Assembly: GCA_026120185.1 (NCBI GenBank)
Contig: JANUWF010002014.1
Coordinates: forward strand, 310,001-374,000
Source: Voacanga thouarsii
Taxonomy: Eukaryota; Streptophyta; Magnoliopsida; Gentianales; Apocynaceae
Direction of reading: 5' to 3'
DNA: 64,000 nt
In this document: piece after piece, positions 32,468 to 45,312 of the stretch
Position numbering within the stretch: position 1 is the first letter of the stretch
Layout of the letters: the number at the start of each line of letters is the position of its first letter
The notes under the pieces: generated by a model
Databases searched by the model: none
Seen by the model: the letters and a program-made list of their open reading frames with translations, nothing else
What the model was told of the DNA's origin: nothing
Translations under genes and position numbers: made by a program

Positions 32468-35400
32468 TGTGAAACCCATCTAAAGCCAACCTTAGAGTAA
32501 GGGAGTCGGGATGCATATCATATTATTCTGCATAAAAATATATATTTTTGAATGATTTTATGTGCTTTAGAATTATGGTTTGTAGGTTAAATGACTTATT
32601 TATGTTTGTTGGGTAAGAAGGGTAAAAAGGTAATTTTGTGTGATGCCGAAATAGGAAGATGGCTTGAGGCTTAGATAAAAAGAGAACTTGGTTGGGAAAA
32701 AAAAAACATTTAATGTGGTTAAGTGGTTAGAGCTTTATATTGCTTGATTATGTGATTATGATTATTTAGGTTGCTTGGGAAATTTAGTTTGGGAGAGGAA
32801 GGATTTTATAATTTAGTATCAAGGGCATGAAAGAATTATTAGGGTTTGGGTTGTTTAGAGATAAGATATATGTTGGATTTAGCAAAGCAAAAGCTATTGT
32901 GGATAATTGGTTAGAATTGAGGTTGAATTTGAGAGGACCCGGGTTCAAACCACTTCCCACCTATGTCTTTCTTTTCTTATTATTATTATTTTTTTTGTGA
33001 GCTATTTTTCCCCCTTCTTTTCTGTATTATTTTCATCTTCAAAAGAATAATAAAATTAAAAATGGATTGTAATTGAGTTTATCAACTCCCGGAGTCATAG
33101 CCTTGAAGGTGGTATATATATTTTTTCTGGTTTATCAACCCAGCTTCCTACTCCGGTTGGGAAGTTTCTTTGAATTTCAAACTACTGTTCTTCTCACCGG
33201 TGAACCAAGGGCTGTTTACAAAAAAAAAAAAAAAAAAAAAAGACTCATGAAACAAAGCCTTCTCTTCTTTCCCAGAGCACTCAAGCAGACTTTTAGAATT
33301 GGAAAAAATTTTCTGTGTATCCACATTTTGCAACCCAGGCAGAACACATTCCAATTTACCAAAACAGTGAAACTCTTGGGCTCCAATCAACGACCGGAGA
33401 GAGAGCAGGCACTGAGTAAACTTCGTCACTTCCTGCCCAGTTTTAATCAAGTTTTGACCCTTTCCTGTCGTTCTTTTTCGCTGTGCGTGGGATGGTTTGG
33501 AATAGGGTGGTTCCTCTCATGAATAAGTTCCTGTTAAACTAGGTTTTAATTTTGGTGAAGGAGAATGTAACTGGATGTGTTGTCTATGCTGTTTTGGTGA
33601 AAGATTCGGTGAAATCTGTGTTGTTGTGGCTTGAGAATGGTGCTATGGTTGAATGCATGTTCGTTGGGGTATTTTGTTGTCAGATGGGAAATCGTAAACC
33701 ATGTCTAATGCCAAGGTTGATTATTATTTTCTTTGTTGATCCTATCCTCGCAAGGCATGTTTTTGGCTGTTGTGGGTTCTAGACTATGGTGTTAGCTTTG
33801 TGCAACTGAGTTAGGCAGGTGTTTTGCCGTATATAGTGTTCATGTTGAATTAATATTCTATCCTGGGTAGAACAATTTGTGCCATCAGTACTGCTAATAT
33901 TGTTAAAGATTTAGCTGCCTATTTTAAACTCTAAATTAGTTCGTCTTGTCAGCAATACCATATTAAACTCTAAATCTTGTCATCCTGTCGGCAATGCCAT
34001 TTTTATTCAATGTTGTTTTCTTTTGTTTTGCTATCATTCGGCAATAGTGTTCCTACTATCAAACTTATTAATTTTAAATGTTATTAATATGATTACTATT
34101 ACTAATATTATGAATATCATGACTATTATAATTGTTATTTAGACTTTATTGATTACTTATTTAACTATTCATTAATCTTCTATCTATATTTATTAATTTC
34201 TTATTTAATTCCTAAGTACTTACTTATTAATCACCTATTTAAATAATAGTCATTTGTTTACTTATTCAATAAGCATTTATTTATTTATTATTTGATGAAT
34301 TGTTTGTTGAATGCTTAGGTAATCGTTGGTTACACATTTCAATTTATTTATTAATCACTTATTTATTAGATAAATACTATATAGTTGTTAATTATTTTTT
34401 TCTAATTATTTATATACTAGAGTATTTATCTACTGGTCAACCTTTTATTTACTAATTATTTATCTATTAATTATTTATTTAATAAATTATTTATTGATTT
34501 ACTTACTAATTAATTACTTATTTATTATTTAATTATTCAATATTTATTTACTTATTTATTCCTTCATTAATTATTTATTATTTAATTATCTAATTATTAA
34601 ATGGCTATCTATTCACTAGAGATTTACCGGATTAGGCAATGATTTATTTAATAGATGTTCATTCCTTAACTAATCCATTAATATATTATTTGGTTGCTTG
34701 CTATTTTCTATGTATCTTTTATTAATATTTTAAAGGCATGTCGTATTTAATACCTATTAAACACTTACTAGACTTACCGTATGGTTGTTTAATACATATG
34801 CTTTTATTTATTTTATTTATTCATTTATTCATCTATTTATCTATTTATTTTATTTACTTATCTATTTTATTTATTTATCTATTTAACTATTTATTTATTT
34901 AATTATTTATGTATTTATTTATTTAACTATTTATTTATTTATTCATTTACTTATTTATTTAATTTCTAACTTACAAATTGATTCCTGGATTTTAATTATA
35001 GACTATCCTTAACCTATGTGCTAGCTTAGGTAGAATGAATAGTTGTTTGATCTTGTTATTGAGTCAAGGTTGGGGATTGATTTGATGGTTCGTATAAGGG
35101 ACTTTGGAGTGTTATGTCTGTGTGGCTTATTGGTTATTTTTGGGCTGATAGTAACTTATATCCTGTGATTACCTCGGGCAGGGCTAGGTTGACTTGATCA
35201 TCAACTTGGTGGATTATTTTACTTGTGAAAACAAGACGTCAAGTTATCTCCTGCATGGAATTATTTGAAGACAAAAATTTATTGTGGCAAGCCAAATGCG
35301 ATGTGTATGGACACTCATTTTGTAAAGGCAATTAAGGACTATTTTTTCCTTTTTATTTCAGCCAAGCAAATCATTTGAAAAATCCAACAAGCAGTTTTAC

Positions 35401-36303
35401 ACAAAATGCTAAACTTTTTCTAAAACCCAACTTTGACAAGAATTTTAGAAACCCTTAATTGCTATTTCCAAGTAAATTAATGTATGATCAATTTTCTCCC
35501 AAATGAGATAATCAATGTTGAGTACTCAATAAAGGTAGACTACTATGACTAGTCTTGAAGGGTTAGGGTAAGTCTCTCAGTAGGTGGCCACCTCTGAGGG
35601 GTAAGTCCTTCCTGGAGAGGATGCCAGTCCGATAGGTCATGCCAATCCAAGCTAGCAAGTTTCAGTTATGTGGACTGTGTGTTTCTGGAGTGGACAACCG
35701 GTAAGTTTGGGTGTAGAGATGGAGGAGTATCTCACCCGGTAGGCCATACACCTACCTTTTGTTAGTTTGCACAAAGTGTGGCATTCTGACCATTATATGG
35801 TCATGGGGCCCAACGTGTGGTAAACAATGGCTACCCCTTTGAGTGGATGTATTTATTGTGCACATGTATGGTTTGAAAAGCAAAACGCCACACTTTATTT
35901 TTAACATCATTTAATGCTTGCCAGCACTTTCTCTTATGCAATTTTTACAACTTGCATACATGAACTGTTTTAGCTGAAACACACAAAGCACACAGGGACT
36001 TACTAAGATTTTTATCTCATCACCTTTTATGCCATGTTTTCAGGTCGATCATGCTGTAGAGGTGAATAGCTAGATTTGTTGCCTATGCTTTGAAGGCTTT
36101 ATGTTATTTTTCTTATGTGTTATATTGAGATATGGTAGCAAACAATTTATTTTAGATTTGTTCATGTATTTTTGGGTTGTAATAAGTTCAATTTTAAAGT
36201 ATTGTTTTTATTTTCCTTTAAGTGACCAAGTTATAAAGACCCCTTGCCCTATGGACGGGGCGACATCCCCGGCCCTATTGGGCCTAGGTAGTGGAGAGTT
36301 ACA
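32468..36303 (+). repeat. 5' LTR of element B (3.8 kb)
   Basis: Starts TGTGAAACCCATC and ends GGAGAGTTACA, followed at 36306 by TGGTATCAGAGA. The ends are related to the LTRs at 40247-44534 (reverse) and 60286-64000, but the middle is diverged. Contents include an A20-type run at 33221-33241, a TTATTTA-rich tract at about 34130-34975, the TTGAGTACTCA palindrome at about 35518, a GGCC-centred hairpin at 35573-35601 and a hairpin near the LTR end at 36240-36260. Reading frames within it are not recognisable. Confidence 0.8.
34130..34975. repeat. TTATTTA-rich low-complexity tract
   Basis: About 850 bases composed almost entirely of variations on TTATTTA, TTAATTA and TATCTATT, with very few G or C. 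It lies in the middle of the element B LTR. Confidence 0.85.
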
Positions 36304-36305
36304 AG

Positions 36306-36317
36306 TGGTATCAGAGA
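36306..36317 (+). other. Primer binding site of element B (tRNA-iMet type)
   Basis: TGGTATCAGAGA, two bases after the LTR end, differs from the plant initiator-Met consensus TGGTATCAGAGC only at its last base. Confidence 0.85.
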
Positions 36318-36442
36318 CTAGGTTTAGGTAAGTATTGATAGCATATGTTTTATTTTACTAAGTTCAAATCTTTTAACTGGCCTGTCTTGTTTATGCTGTA
36401 GGATGGTTAGAATACTTAGAACCGCAAGGAAAGGGTAGTAAT

Positions 36443-37508
36443 TGTAATACCCCATATTAGACCGCCTTTAGTATGTGGGGAAAAGTCATGCATGTCATAT
36501 TGTGTTATACCACATTTGATAATTTGAATTATTTTTATGAAAATATCAGTTTGTTGTTGCATGAATTAATTTGTTCTTGAAGTGGTTGTGGTATTTGAGG
36601 TAGTTGAGTTTTATTTTATTGAAGCAAATTTATTAGAAAAATGGATGGAGTAAGTGAGTAAGAATTAAAGGAATTTATTAGGAGAATATTTGCCAGGAAT
36701 CAATATGGTTTAGTGGATAGAGTTTGGTGTGTGTTCTTTGGTCGGTTTGAGTTCAAATCCTAGCTATCTCAAATCCTTTCCTTTCTTTTATTTTCCTTCT
36801 ACTCGAATTTTCCATACCCTTGGCCGAAATCCTTAAGGTTTTGGAGACCAATTTCATAAAAATTGGGGGTGTGCTTTATCGTGGAAATTATTTTATAAAA
36901 TTAGTAAATTAAATTTTTGTTCCTAATATCCTATCATAATCTTTTAGAGAATTTTAAAGATTACTAATCTAGTTTTTTTAAAAAGCTATATCCAAGTAAT
37001 ATATTAGGAGATAAAATATAGGAGATTATATAGGTATTGTTTTCAAGGAGATAAATATCTATATCATAATCTTCTTCAAATAAAATCTTTGTTTTTTTTT
37101 TTAGAAAATAGAAGGCAAAGAGCTGGATTTAAATGAGATGTTTTTCTCTGGATTAAGCCAAGGGTTTCGAAATTTTTATGGGGGAAAAAAAGGGAAAAAT
37201 TCAGTAGCTACAAGGATTAGGAAACCAGAATTTTCCTTACCAAATAACTGTTTAATAACTATTTAAAATTACTCAAATTAATATAGGGAATTAATTAAAT
37301 TATTCCCTAAATAAATGACCTAATTCCTTTCTATGATATTCAGGAAAATTCCCTTATAACAGCCGCCACACATAGGGTAGAATAACTTACCTAAAATACT
37401 CCAAAACTTAGCTAGGGTTAACTAAGAAAACCCTAACCAATTAGGACTTGATTTTAGCCAAAAGAACACCAGAAATTCAGCTCCATTGCCTCCACAATAT
37501 CATCACTG

Positions 37509-37556
<48 letters not shown>

Positions 37557-39895
37557 TCACGAAAATTCTAGCTTTTCATTACTCTCAACTTCCTCTTATC
37601 TTAGGCAAAAACTGCAACACAAAACCCTAATCTTTCCTCCTCCTAATCTCGTCCAAGAGGAAGCCAGAAAATCATCTTCTTTCATCTCTTTTTCCTTCCT
37701 TATTATGGCCACAATAATAGCCAGCTAACAGCCATAAAAAACCTACACTAAACCCCTTAAACCCTGTTGGAAATCGGCTACAGCAATAGGGGCAAAAGCT
37801 GTCACCTTTTCCTTGTTGTGATCAAGAGACCAAAGCAACCCTACTAAACCCTAAAAGACCTCAGCCTAACCTATTCCCTTCATCAAACCAGCCACAATCA
37901 AACCCTAAAACACTCTCTACTGCTCCAGAATTCCAGCCGCCACTCTCTCCAAAGATTTCGTCCTTAGCAACCTCCAAGCATCTCCAAACTTGAAATCTAA
38001 ACCTAGGGTGAGTAAACCTTCAAACCCTTTCAGCTTTCATTCAAATAATCTTTCTCTTTTCTCCTTAATCTCAGTCATCAAGGGGCTGATCCTTGTCTCC
38101 TTTTATAGGAGATTTTTGAACAAGAAGGCCAAGAGCCCTACAATCAACCTTTCTTCCTCAAGTGAACCCAAGCAACCACCAAAGGCGTCATATTTACACT
38201 TAGTGTGTGCGTCGTCAAAGGTATTCTTGGTCTCAATCCCTTTTTTGCTTAAATAAGGTTGCTTTTATGGTGGTGGTGCTATGCATGGAGGCTAGATGAA
38301 AGTCTGAATAGACTATATTGATGATTGGAGGGTCAATGGAGTGAGCTAGGCATGTATGTCTTTGATCATGATTGAATATTGCTATGAAAGTCTAGATCTG
38401 CGGCATGTTGATTAAAAATGAGATCTTTTAATAACGAAGGGGATATTTATGATGCTTTTATGCTAGTTGAATCTAGGAGTTGTCATATGGTGAATCGATC
38501 TAGATCAATGCATGGTTATGATCAATAGAATAGTAAAGGGGGGGTATATACATGTGATTTAATGAATTAAAATCCTTAGAAACTATGGATTAATTAGGTA
38601 ATTAATGAGATCATGGGGAGTCAAGTCATATGAAGTAATTGGTGGAATTATTAAATCCTAATTGTGGGATCATTTGCTCTAGATAAGTAAGGGGTGGAAA
38701 TAAGAGTAATCAATTGAGTTGGATCTAGCTATGATTTATCCAAGTAAGTCCCTGCATAACTGTTTTGATAAATGATACTTGTTTGCAAGTAATTTTTACA
38801 ATGTTATTTGGAATTGATGTCAATATGATTTTTTTACACAAGGATTGAGGCTTGACTAAAAATGATGAGTTATGCTGGATTGTTGTGAGACTTGGATTGG
38901 AAACATGGATGTTTTATTTTCAAAATAAATTTGCTAAATTTAAATTGTTCAACTTCAAAACTGATTTCTTAAACCATTGTCAAATGATTTGAAAACGCTA
39001 TTATGAAAAACCACGTTTTGCAATCATACTAATCAAAGACTTTTGAAAAAGGGAAAATGATTCTGCCCTTAATCGGGGAACGTTGAGTACTCAGCGAGGG
39101 TAGGCTAGTAGTACTAGTTTCGAAGAGCAAGAGGAGTCTTCTGGTAGGAGGCCGCCTCCAGAAGATAAACTCAACTTGGAGAGGTGACAGTACTACTTAG
39201 TCAGGCCGTCCATGCTAGCATATTAATCCATGTGGGCATTGTTGATCCGGATTGGACAACCAGGGTATTGGGTATAGAGATGGAGGAGTATCTTATCCAG
39301 TGGGTGGATCCCCCACTGCCCGTTGTTGAAAGAATACATTGGGAAGCTATCATGGTGGTAACCATGATATGGATTGTGTTACTGTACTCTTGAATCATTT
39401 GCTAATCCATACTTAATGAATTATGAATATGATGAAACAGTGATGTGTTGTGAACTATTTTAGATTTATTGAGTAAGGCTCCTTTATGTAACTGTTATTG
39501 ATGAAATTGACTTGCAAACATGATTTTATGATTTTGATAAACCTGCTTACACAAAATGGTTATAATTGACATTTGCACACACGGGACTTACTGAGATGTC
39601 AATCTCACACTTTTTTATATGATGATTTCAGGATATTGCTTATATTAAGCTGGGTGAAGCTAGGGTTGAGCTCCAGCTTATTTATTTAGTTGTGTTTTTT
39701 AGTTTGTTTTAAGAGACGTTTGTTAGTTTTGAGTTTCCAGACTTGTATAAGTTTTGTTTCCAGATGTAATGGAATTATTCTTTTAATTTTATTTAGCAGT
39801 TTTTCTTTATTTTGTACTTCGTTATAAAGACCCCTGGTCCTTCGGACGGGGCGACATCCTACCTTATCTAGGTACCTAGGATGTGAGGTGTTACA
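36443..39895 (+). repeat. 5' LTR of element A
   Basis: Runs from TGTAATACCCC to GTGAGGTGTTACA. Compared with 47846-51047 there are about seven differences in the first ~145 bases. It also has a longer CA microsatellite (37512-37553) and about 220 bases (about 39115-39333) that the 3' LTR lacks. The TTGAGTACTCA palindrome is at about 39083 and hairpins are at 39137-39165 and 39831-39851. Confidence 0.9.
37512..37553. repeat. (CA)n microsatellite in LTR
   Basis: About 21 CA units. The partner LTR has only a few CA units followed by a short CT run at about 48893-48917. Confidence 0.95.
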
Positions 39896-39897
39896 AG

Positions 39898-39910
39898 TGG
39901 TATCAGAGCC
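39898..39910 (+). other. Primer binding site of element A (tRNA-iMet)
   Basis: TGGTATCAGAGCC, two bases after the LTR end, is the plant initiator-Met complement used by many Ty3/gypsy elements. Confidence 0.95.
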
Positions 39911-40032
39911 TATGTTTAGGCAATTGGCTTGATTGAGTGGGACCTAAACCTTAGGAATTGGGATTCGTTGAATAGTGTTTGACCTCTAAAAGTTGAGATT
40001 TAATTTTGATTTCTTTATGTTTCTTTTATACG

Positions 40033-40246
40033 ATGTCTAGAAAATCCGCAGCTATAACCCGTGATTGGCATTTTATGTGCGGCCCCGCAGGTGGTAGAGC
40101 ATCTAACCCAATACCCATACCAGATTCCTTATCATCCGAGTCAACGACGAAACCTAAGGGTGGATAGATCCCGAGTGATGATGAGATTGACCATGTGCTA
40201 CCTATAATAGAATACTTTAGAGTAGTGAAAGAACCCGAGGACCCAA
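40033..40246 (+). pseudogene. Pre-gag ORF of element A, 5' part
   Basis: ATG at 40033 gives MSRKSAAITRDWHFMCGPAG, then PNPIPIPDSLSSEST-like Ser/Pro-rich sequence. There is one TAG near 40166. The frame reaches the LTR insertion at 40247 in an acidic stretch (VVKEPEDP). The same frame continues on the far side of the insertion once the duplicated target is discounted. Its function is unknown; it lies between the PBS and the expected gag. Confidence 0.5.
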
Positions 40247-42579
40247 TGTAACACCCCACTACCTAGGCCCACTAGGGCCGGGGATATCGCCCCGTCCAAA
40301 GGACAAGGGGTCTTTAAAACTAGGTCACACAGTAAAATAGCGGAATAAAAATAATACTTTAACTTAAAATTTATTACATCCCAAGAATAAATCCATGAAT
40401 TCCCACAAGAAAAATAAATCTATAAATAAAATTATCCACTCTTAACTCCCCAAACAATACATAAAAATAAATGACAACATTCTCTTCTAAGGCAGATAAC
40501 ACTAGCTACTCATCCCCACAATAGAATCAACCTGAAAGCATGGTAAAAAGGTGATGAGACAGAAATCTCAGTAAGTCCGTGTGTGCTTTGGGTGTTCAGT
40601 GAAAATAGTTCGTGGATGCAAAGTATGAAATCTTTATAGGAGAAATATTGGCAAGCAATAAACATTAGTCAAAAGTAAGAGTGGTGTTTTGGCTTTTCTA
40701 GCCACACATAATCAATAAAAATCAACCACTCGAAAGAAATGGTTATGTGTTACCACACGTTGGGCCCCATAACCGGTCAGAATGCCGACATTTTGTGCAG
40801 ACTGACAAAAGGTAGGTGATCAGCCTACCGGGCGAGATACTCCTCCTTCTTTATACCCAAACAACAACCGGGTGTCCATTCCGGCATAACACAATCACTT
40901 GACTGAAATAAAATTGCTAGCTCGGACTGGCATGACTACGTAGTACTGACGTTTCTCTAAGTTGAGCTTATCTTCTGGAGGTGGCCTCATGCCAGAAGAC
41001 TCACTCTTGCTCTTCAAAACTAGTACTACTAGCCTACCCCTATTGAGTACTCAACATAACATATCCCCCTTTTGGGATAATGAACATGACATAGTTCCAC
41101 TTGAAAATAGCAATTAAGGATTTCCAAAGTCTTTGTCAAAATCAGTTTTAGAAAGAGTTTTGAGTTTGAGTAAATCTACTTGTTGATTTCCAAATAATTT
41201 GTTTGACTAAAATAAGAAAGGAATCAATCCTCAATTGCATTTACAGAAATGAGTGTCCATGCACTATACATTTGGCTTGTCATAATAAACATTTTGCATC
41301 AAACAGGTTTTATGTAGGGGCTTACCTGATTCTTGCTCTCAATAAGAGGTCTCCAATAGCTGACCTAACCCCGCATGGGGTAAATATAAACCACAATCAA
41401 ACTCAAGCCAAAATCCACTTTCTCAATTTAAAATTAACTCAACTCACTATTACCATGATCCTAGTGTCCCAAGCTTTAAGGCCAAATAATAAAGGAAAAG
41501 GGTTTATAAGTTAAGGCTAATCTGATGTTTAAAATAATTAGTGTTTTGGGAAATAGGTACTAATAAGCTGAAGGTTTAAATCTTACTAAGAAAAATTTAG
41601 AGTTTATTTGATGTAGAGCCCTAGGCGGTATTAGGTAAAATAGTGATTTATGAATAATTATTTGCTAGAAAATAATTGATAACTAAAATTAGTTGAAAAT
41701 AAATTTTAATGAGTCTTGATTGAAAGATAATAGATAAACTTTAATAGGTTTTGGTTAAAAGATAATAATTAAATTTTAATAATAAATATTTTACTTATTA
41801 TGATTATTTTCATAAAATGCTGTAGTTGATTTCATCATTTTATATAATATCTATATATTTTATTTTTCTAGCAAAAGCTATTATTTATTTGACTAAAATA
41901 TCCTTATTATATATAATAATCCAAATCTACCCTTCCTAGGGTTCTTCGAAATTACTAGCCAAAAATCATAATATTAAATATTTATTGAAGAAATAAAATT
42001 AGCTTAGGGACAACTAGGTCATGATCATAATTCTATTGCTAACCACAATCATGAACATATTCACCCCTTCACATCATCAAATCATCCAAATCATGAATAT
42101 AAGCATAGATTCAAATTTACTAAGGCATGATCTAACCTTTACTAGCATAAATATAACCATGGCTTTAATAATCACACAAGAATATAAATCCTATTCATCA
42201 TAGATGACATAATCTCTAGCATACTTAATTATGGAGGCATGCATTAAACCCTAAAACACCATACATTCAACCAAGATAATCAACTCATGCATAAATCCCA
42301 TCTCCATCATATTCATACATATATTCATGCTTCAATCTCAACTCATCACAATAATACATACTCAAACCCTATCAATAATCCATCTTCTATCAATATTATC
42401 CTAGAGACATGAATCTAGAATTTAAAAGGAGGGTTAAAAAAGGCTTACTTGATTGATGAATACCTTGAAGGAGTTTCCAATGGATCTCAACTCCTAGATG
42501 ACTAGATCCGTCCAAGGAAGATGAAGAAAGCATGGCCATTGGTGAAAAAGCCATTCGGCCAAGAAGGAGAGAGGTTTGG

Positions 42580-42629
<50 letters not shown>

Positions 42630-44534
42630 CCATTAGCATGTTTATTCATATACATATTCATTAGAGATCAAAGATTAGAGAAGATAAAGTTGTTAGAACA
42701 AACCTATCTTGAAGGTGTTCTTGATCTTTCACAAAAATTCTGATTTTTTATCCAAAAGAGCAAGTTGGATTTTGGAGTTTGATATTAAAAATGGTATGGA
42801 TGGACTCACAGTAATGAGTAGATGAATTCTGGAGTTTTTAGAAGAAGTTTGAAGTGATTTGGAGGGGTATTAGGCGAAAGGAAGGAGTAGGTGTTCTTGG
42901 TGTGCTATGTGTTCTTGAAGGTTGAAGAGAGTAGAGAGGTTTTGATTTGAAACTGTCGAAATTATAAAGGATTAGGGCTGGACGAATTGTATGTAGGGTT
43001 TTGGTAGATGATTTTCTGGTTTGGAAGGGAAAAGGAAATGCTAGTTGTTGAAATCATAGAAGAATATCTTAAAGAATCAAATTTGGAAACTAAATATAGC
43101 AAGAATATCTTTGATCATTGGAGAGCTTTTGGGAAGCTGCTATGGCCGAATTGTTGTGCAGTGTTTCTGCTGGATGAAAGCTGATTGAAGAGGGGTAATA
43201 GTGGCTGAAAAGATGGAGTGAAATGGTGAAGAATAAGTCTGGTTGTTTGAGGAACATTTTATGGAAGGTTGCTAAATTAATGTTGCGGGAATTTTGGTAT
43301 CTAATCAAAGCATGATTGCAGAGATTTGCTGGAGAGATTTTCGGGCAGCCATGTCTGACTTTCGTGCAGGAGCTTGGGGAAGACAATGGAGTTTTGATCA
43401 TGGCTGTTTAAGAGTAGTTTGTGTAGAAGAAAGCTGAAGTTTCTGCTAGGGATGAATTAGGAAACAAAGCTGGAAATTTTCCTGTATAGAATTTTCGCAA
43501 GGTGTTGGAATTTCTAGACAATTTTGGCTGCCATTTTCCAGTTAGCTTGCAGAGAGTTTGGAGGAGATTTTATGGAGGAAAAACGTGGCTAAGATGCTGA
43601 GCAAAAACTGAAAGAAAATAGCTTGGTTTCGGACCTCCAAAGTTGTGAACTCAACCAAAAATTTCTCTGGTTTTGCACAGCATTTGTGCAGTCCGAAAAT
43701 GGCCAGAAAAATTTAGATCTCAAGTTGATCAAAAGGCCATTTTCTGGCAGCATTTCGGAGGGAATAATGGCTAAGAATTTCGACATCTTGAAGGCACAAG
43801 AAGCTGGAAAAATTTCAGTTCATGCCATAAAGGAAAATGAACCTAGCTAGAGTGCAATTTTAGAAGGTTCACTAGAGGGATTTATTCTCTTGGAATCTCC
43901 CACATCTCTACCACATTTTCAGACCATAAGATGTCTTTCCCTAAGACATTTTGAATCTTCAAAGCCACAGCACTTTACTGAAATTTCTGGAATGAAATTG
44001 GCTAGAACAAATTTGACCAATCCAATGAATTGAGAATTAAGAGAAATTAAAGATCAAGAAGAAATGAATTCTCTTAGGAAATTTTGAGTAGGCACAAGAA
44101 TAGGATTAGAGTACTCCTATCATGTCTCCCCTAGGACAACACCTCTACCCTATGCTAAGGTTCTTAAGGCCAAAAATACCCCATCCCAAGCAAAAATAAA
44201 ATTTAATCATGCTAAAGCTCCATGATGGAATTTGAACCCAAGACCTCAAGAATTAATTCCAAAGCTCTAACTACTAAACCACAACAACTCTTGTTTTTAT
44301 TTTCTCTCTAAAATATTTTTCCTATTTAATCCTCAAGCTATCTCCCTATTTCCTCCTCAAGTAGAAATTACCATTTTGCCCTTCTTACCCAATAATCATA
44401 ACCAAGCCCTCTAGACTATAAAATATAAATTTAAAGCACATAAAATCATATAAAAATATATTTAAACATGCAATTAAGTATGATATGCATCCCAACCCCC
44501 TTACTCAAAGGTTGGTTTCGACTGGGGTTTCACA
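40247..44534 (-). mobile_element. Solo LTR of element-B-type family
   Basis: On the minus strand it runs from TGTGAAACCCCAG (44534) to GTGGGGTGTTACA (40247), with no internal sequence. The flanks CCCAA (40242-40246) and CCTAA (44535-44539) look like a 5-base target duplication with one mutation. It interrupts the pre-gag ORF of element A. It matches the LTR at 60286-64000 over its full visible length, including a GA/CT microsatellite. A solo LTR results from recombination between the two LTRs of a full element. Confidence 0.85.
42583..42628. repeat. (GA)n microsatellite
   Basis: About 20 GA units inside the solo LTR. The corresponding (CT)n tract is at 62223-62268 in the other copy. Confidence 0.95.
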
Positions 44535-45055
44535 CCTAATACCTGGGATACCTGCACTTAAGGAGAATGGGGATATGGTAGAGTATAAGGGAGAGGATGA
44601 GGAGGAGATAGGGGATGGAGGAGCAATGAATGATGAGAGTGTGGATAAGCTAGGGGACTTGAGATTGAGGGGGAGATAGGAGAGCTAGAGAGCGAGAGTG
44701 AAGTAGAAGTGATTAAATGGGAGGGTAGTATTGATACACCTGCAACCCATCCATAGAAGAAGGAACCTCGACGCTACTAGGAAGTGAGTCTTATGAGTCG
44801 GAGTCTGGGAGACCTAAGAGTGCACTAATACTGGCCATGGAGAAACTGAGAGATACGAAGTTGAGAGCCAAACTAAGGGGTAGAGTCACTGAAGTGCGTT
44901 TGTTGGGGGTAGCCTAGGAAGAAGTATAGATCCTTTGGTTTTGCAAGCGGTTGTGACATAGATAGTGATATGGATCATGCCAATCGCAGTGCAGGATGGC
45001 TAGTAGAACCTCCTACAGAGACTTCCGAGGATTCTAGAGACTCTAGTGATGCTTA
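44535..45055 (+). pseudogene. Pre-gag ORF of element A, 3' part
   Basis: Continues the acidic reading frame after the solo LTR (EYKGEDEEEIGDGGAMNDES), then in other frames IGELESESEVEVIKWEGSID and, at the end, GWLVEPPTETSEDSRDSSDA and a stop at 45055. The terminal GWL..E...EDS pattern recurs in element B just before its gag. Not identifiable by family. Confidence 0.5.
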
Positions 45056-45312
45056 GAGTTTTAGGATCTTTAGTGCTTATTCTTTTATTTTATTAAAGAG
45101 ATGTTTGTTCATTTGTTTGATTCAACATTTATTCCTTATTCCGAAATTTTGTCTAGCAAAAATAAAAAGGGCGTATCTATGGAATACTCCCTTATTTTGT
45201 ACCAATTTGGAATTGGTTAATAAAAAAATTATGATTCGTTGATTTCTTTAATTCACTTGGTGCATTATTTGCAAAATTTATTTTTCATTGCATTGCAAGT
45301 TATTTCAAATCT
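45056..45312 (+). other. Spacer and internal deletion junction in element A
   Basis: AT-rich non-coding spacer in the position of the pre-gag/gag spacer of element B (51489-51760). It is followed at about 45313 by an abrupt entry into the middle of RT, so gag, protease and the start of RT are missing. Confidence 0.65.

Noticed and set aside
33073..33522. 149-codon open frame in the element B LTR
   Set aside because: It lies in an LTR, runs through a poly-A tract that would encode polylysine, and has no recognisable domain.
35518..35660. tRNA-like fold near the hairpin region
   Set aside because: No A-box, B-box or anticodon arm; the pairing is a simple hairpin.
37448..37728. Frames encoding Thr-His repeats
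   Set aside because: Produced by translating the (CA)n microsatellite inside an LTR.
41203..41514. 103-codon frame
   Set aside because: Falls in the solo LTR on the strand opposite to it; no domain and no match in the other LTR copy.
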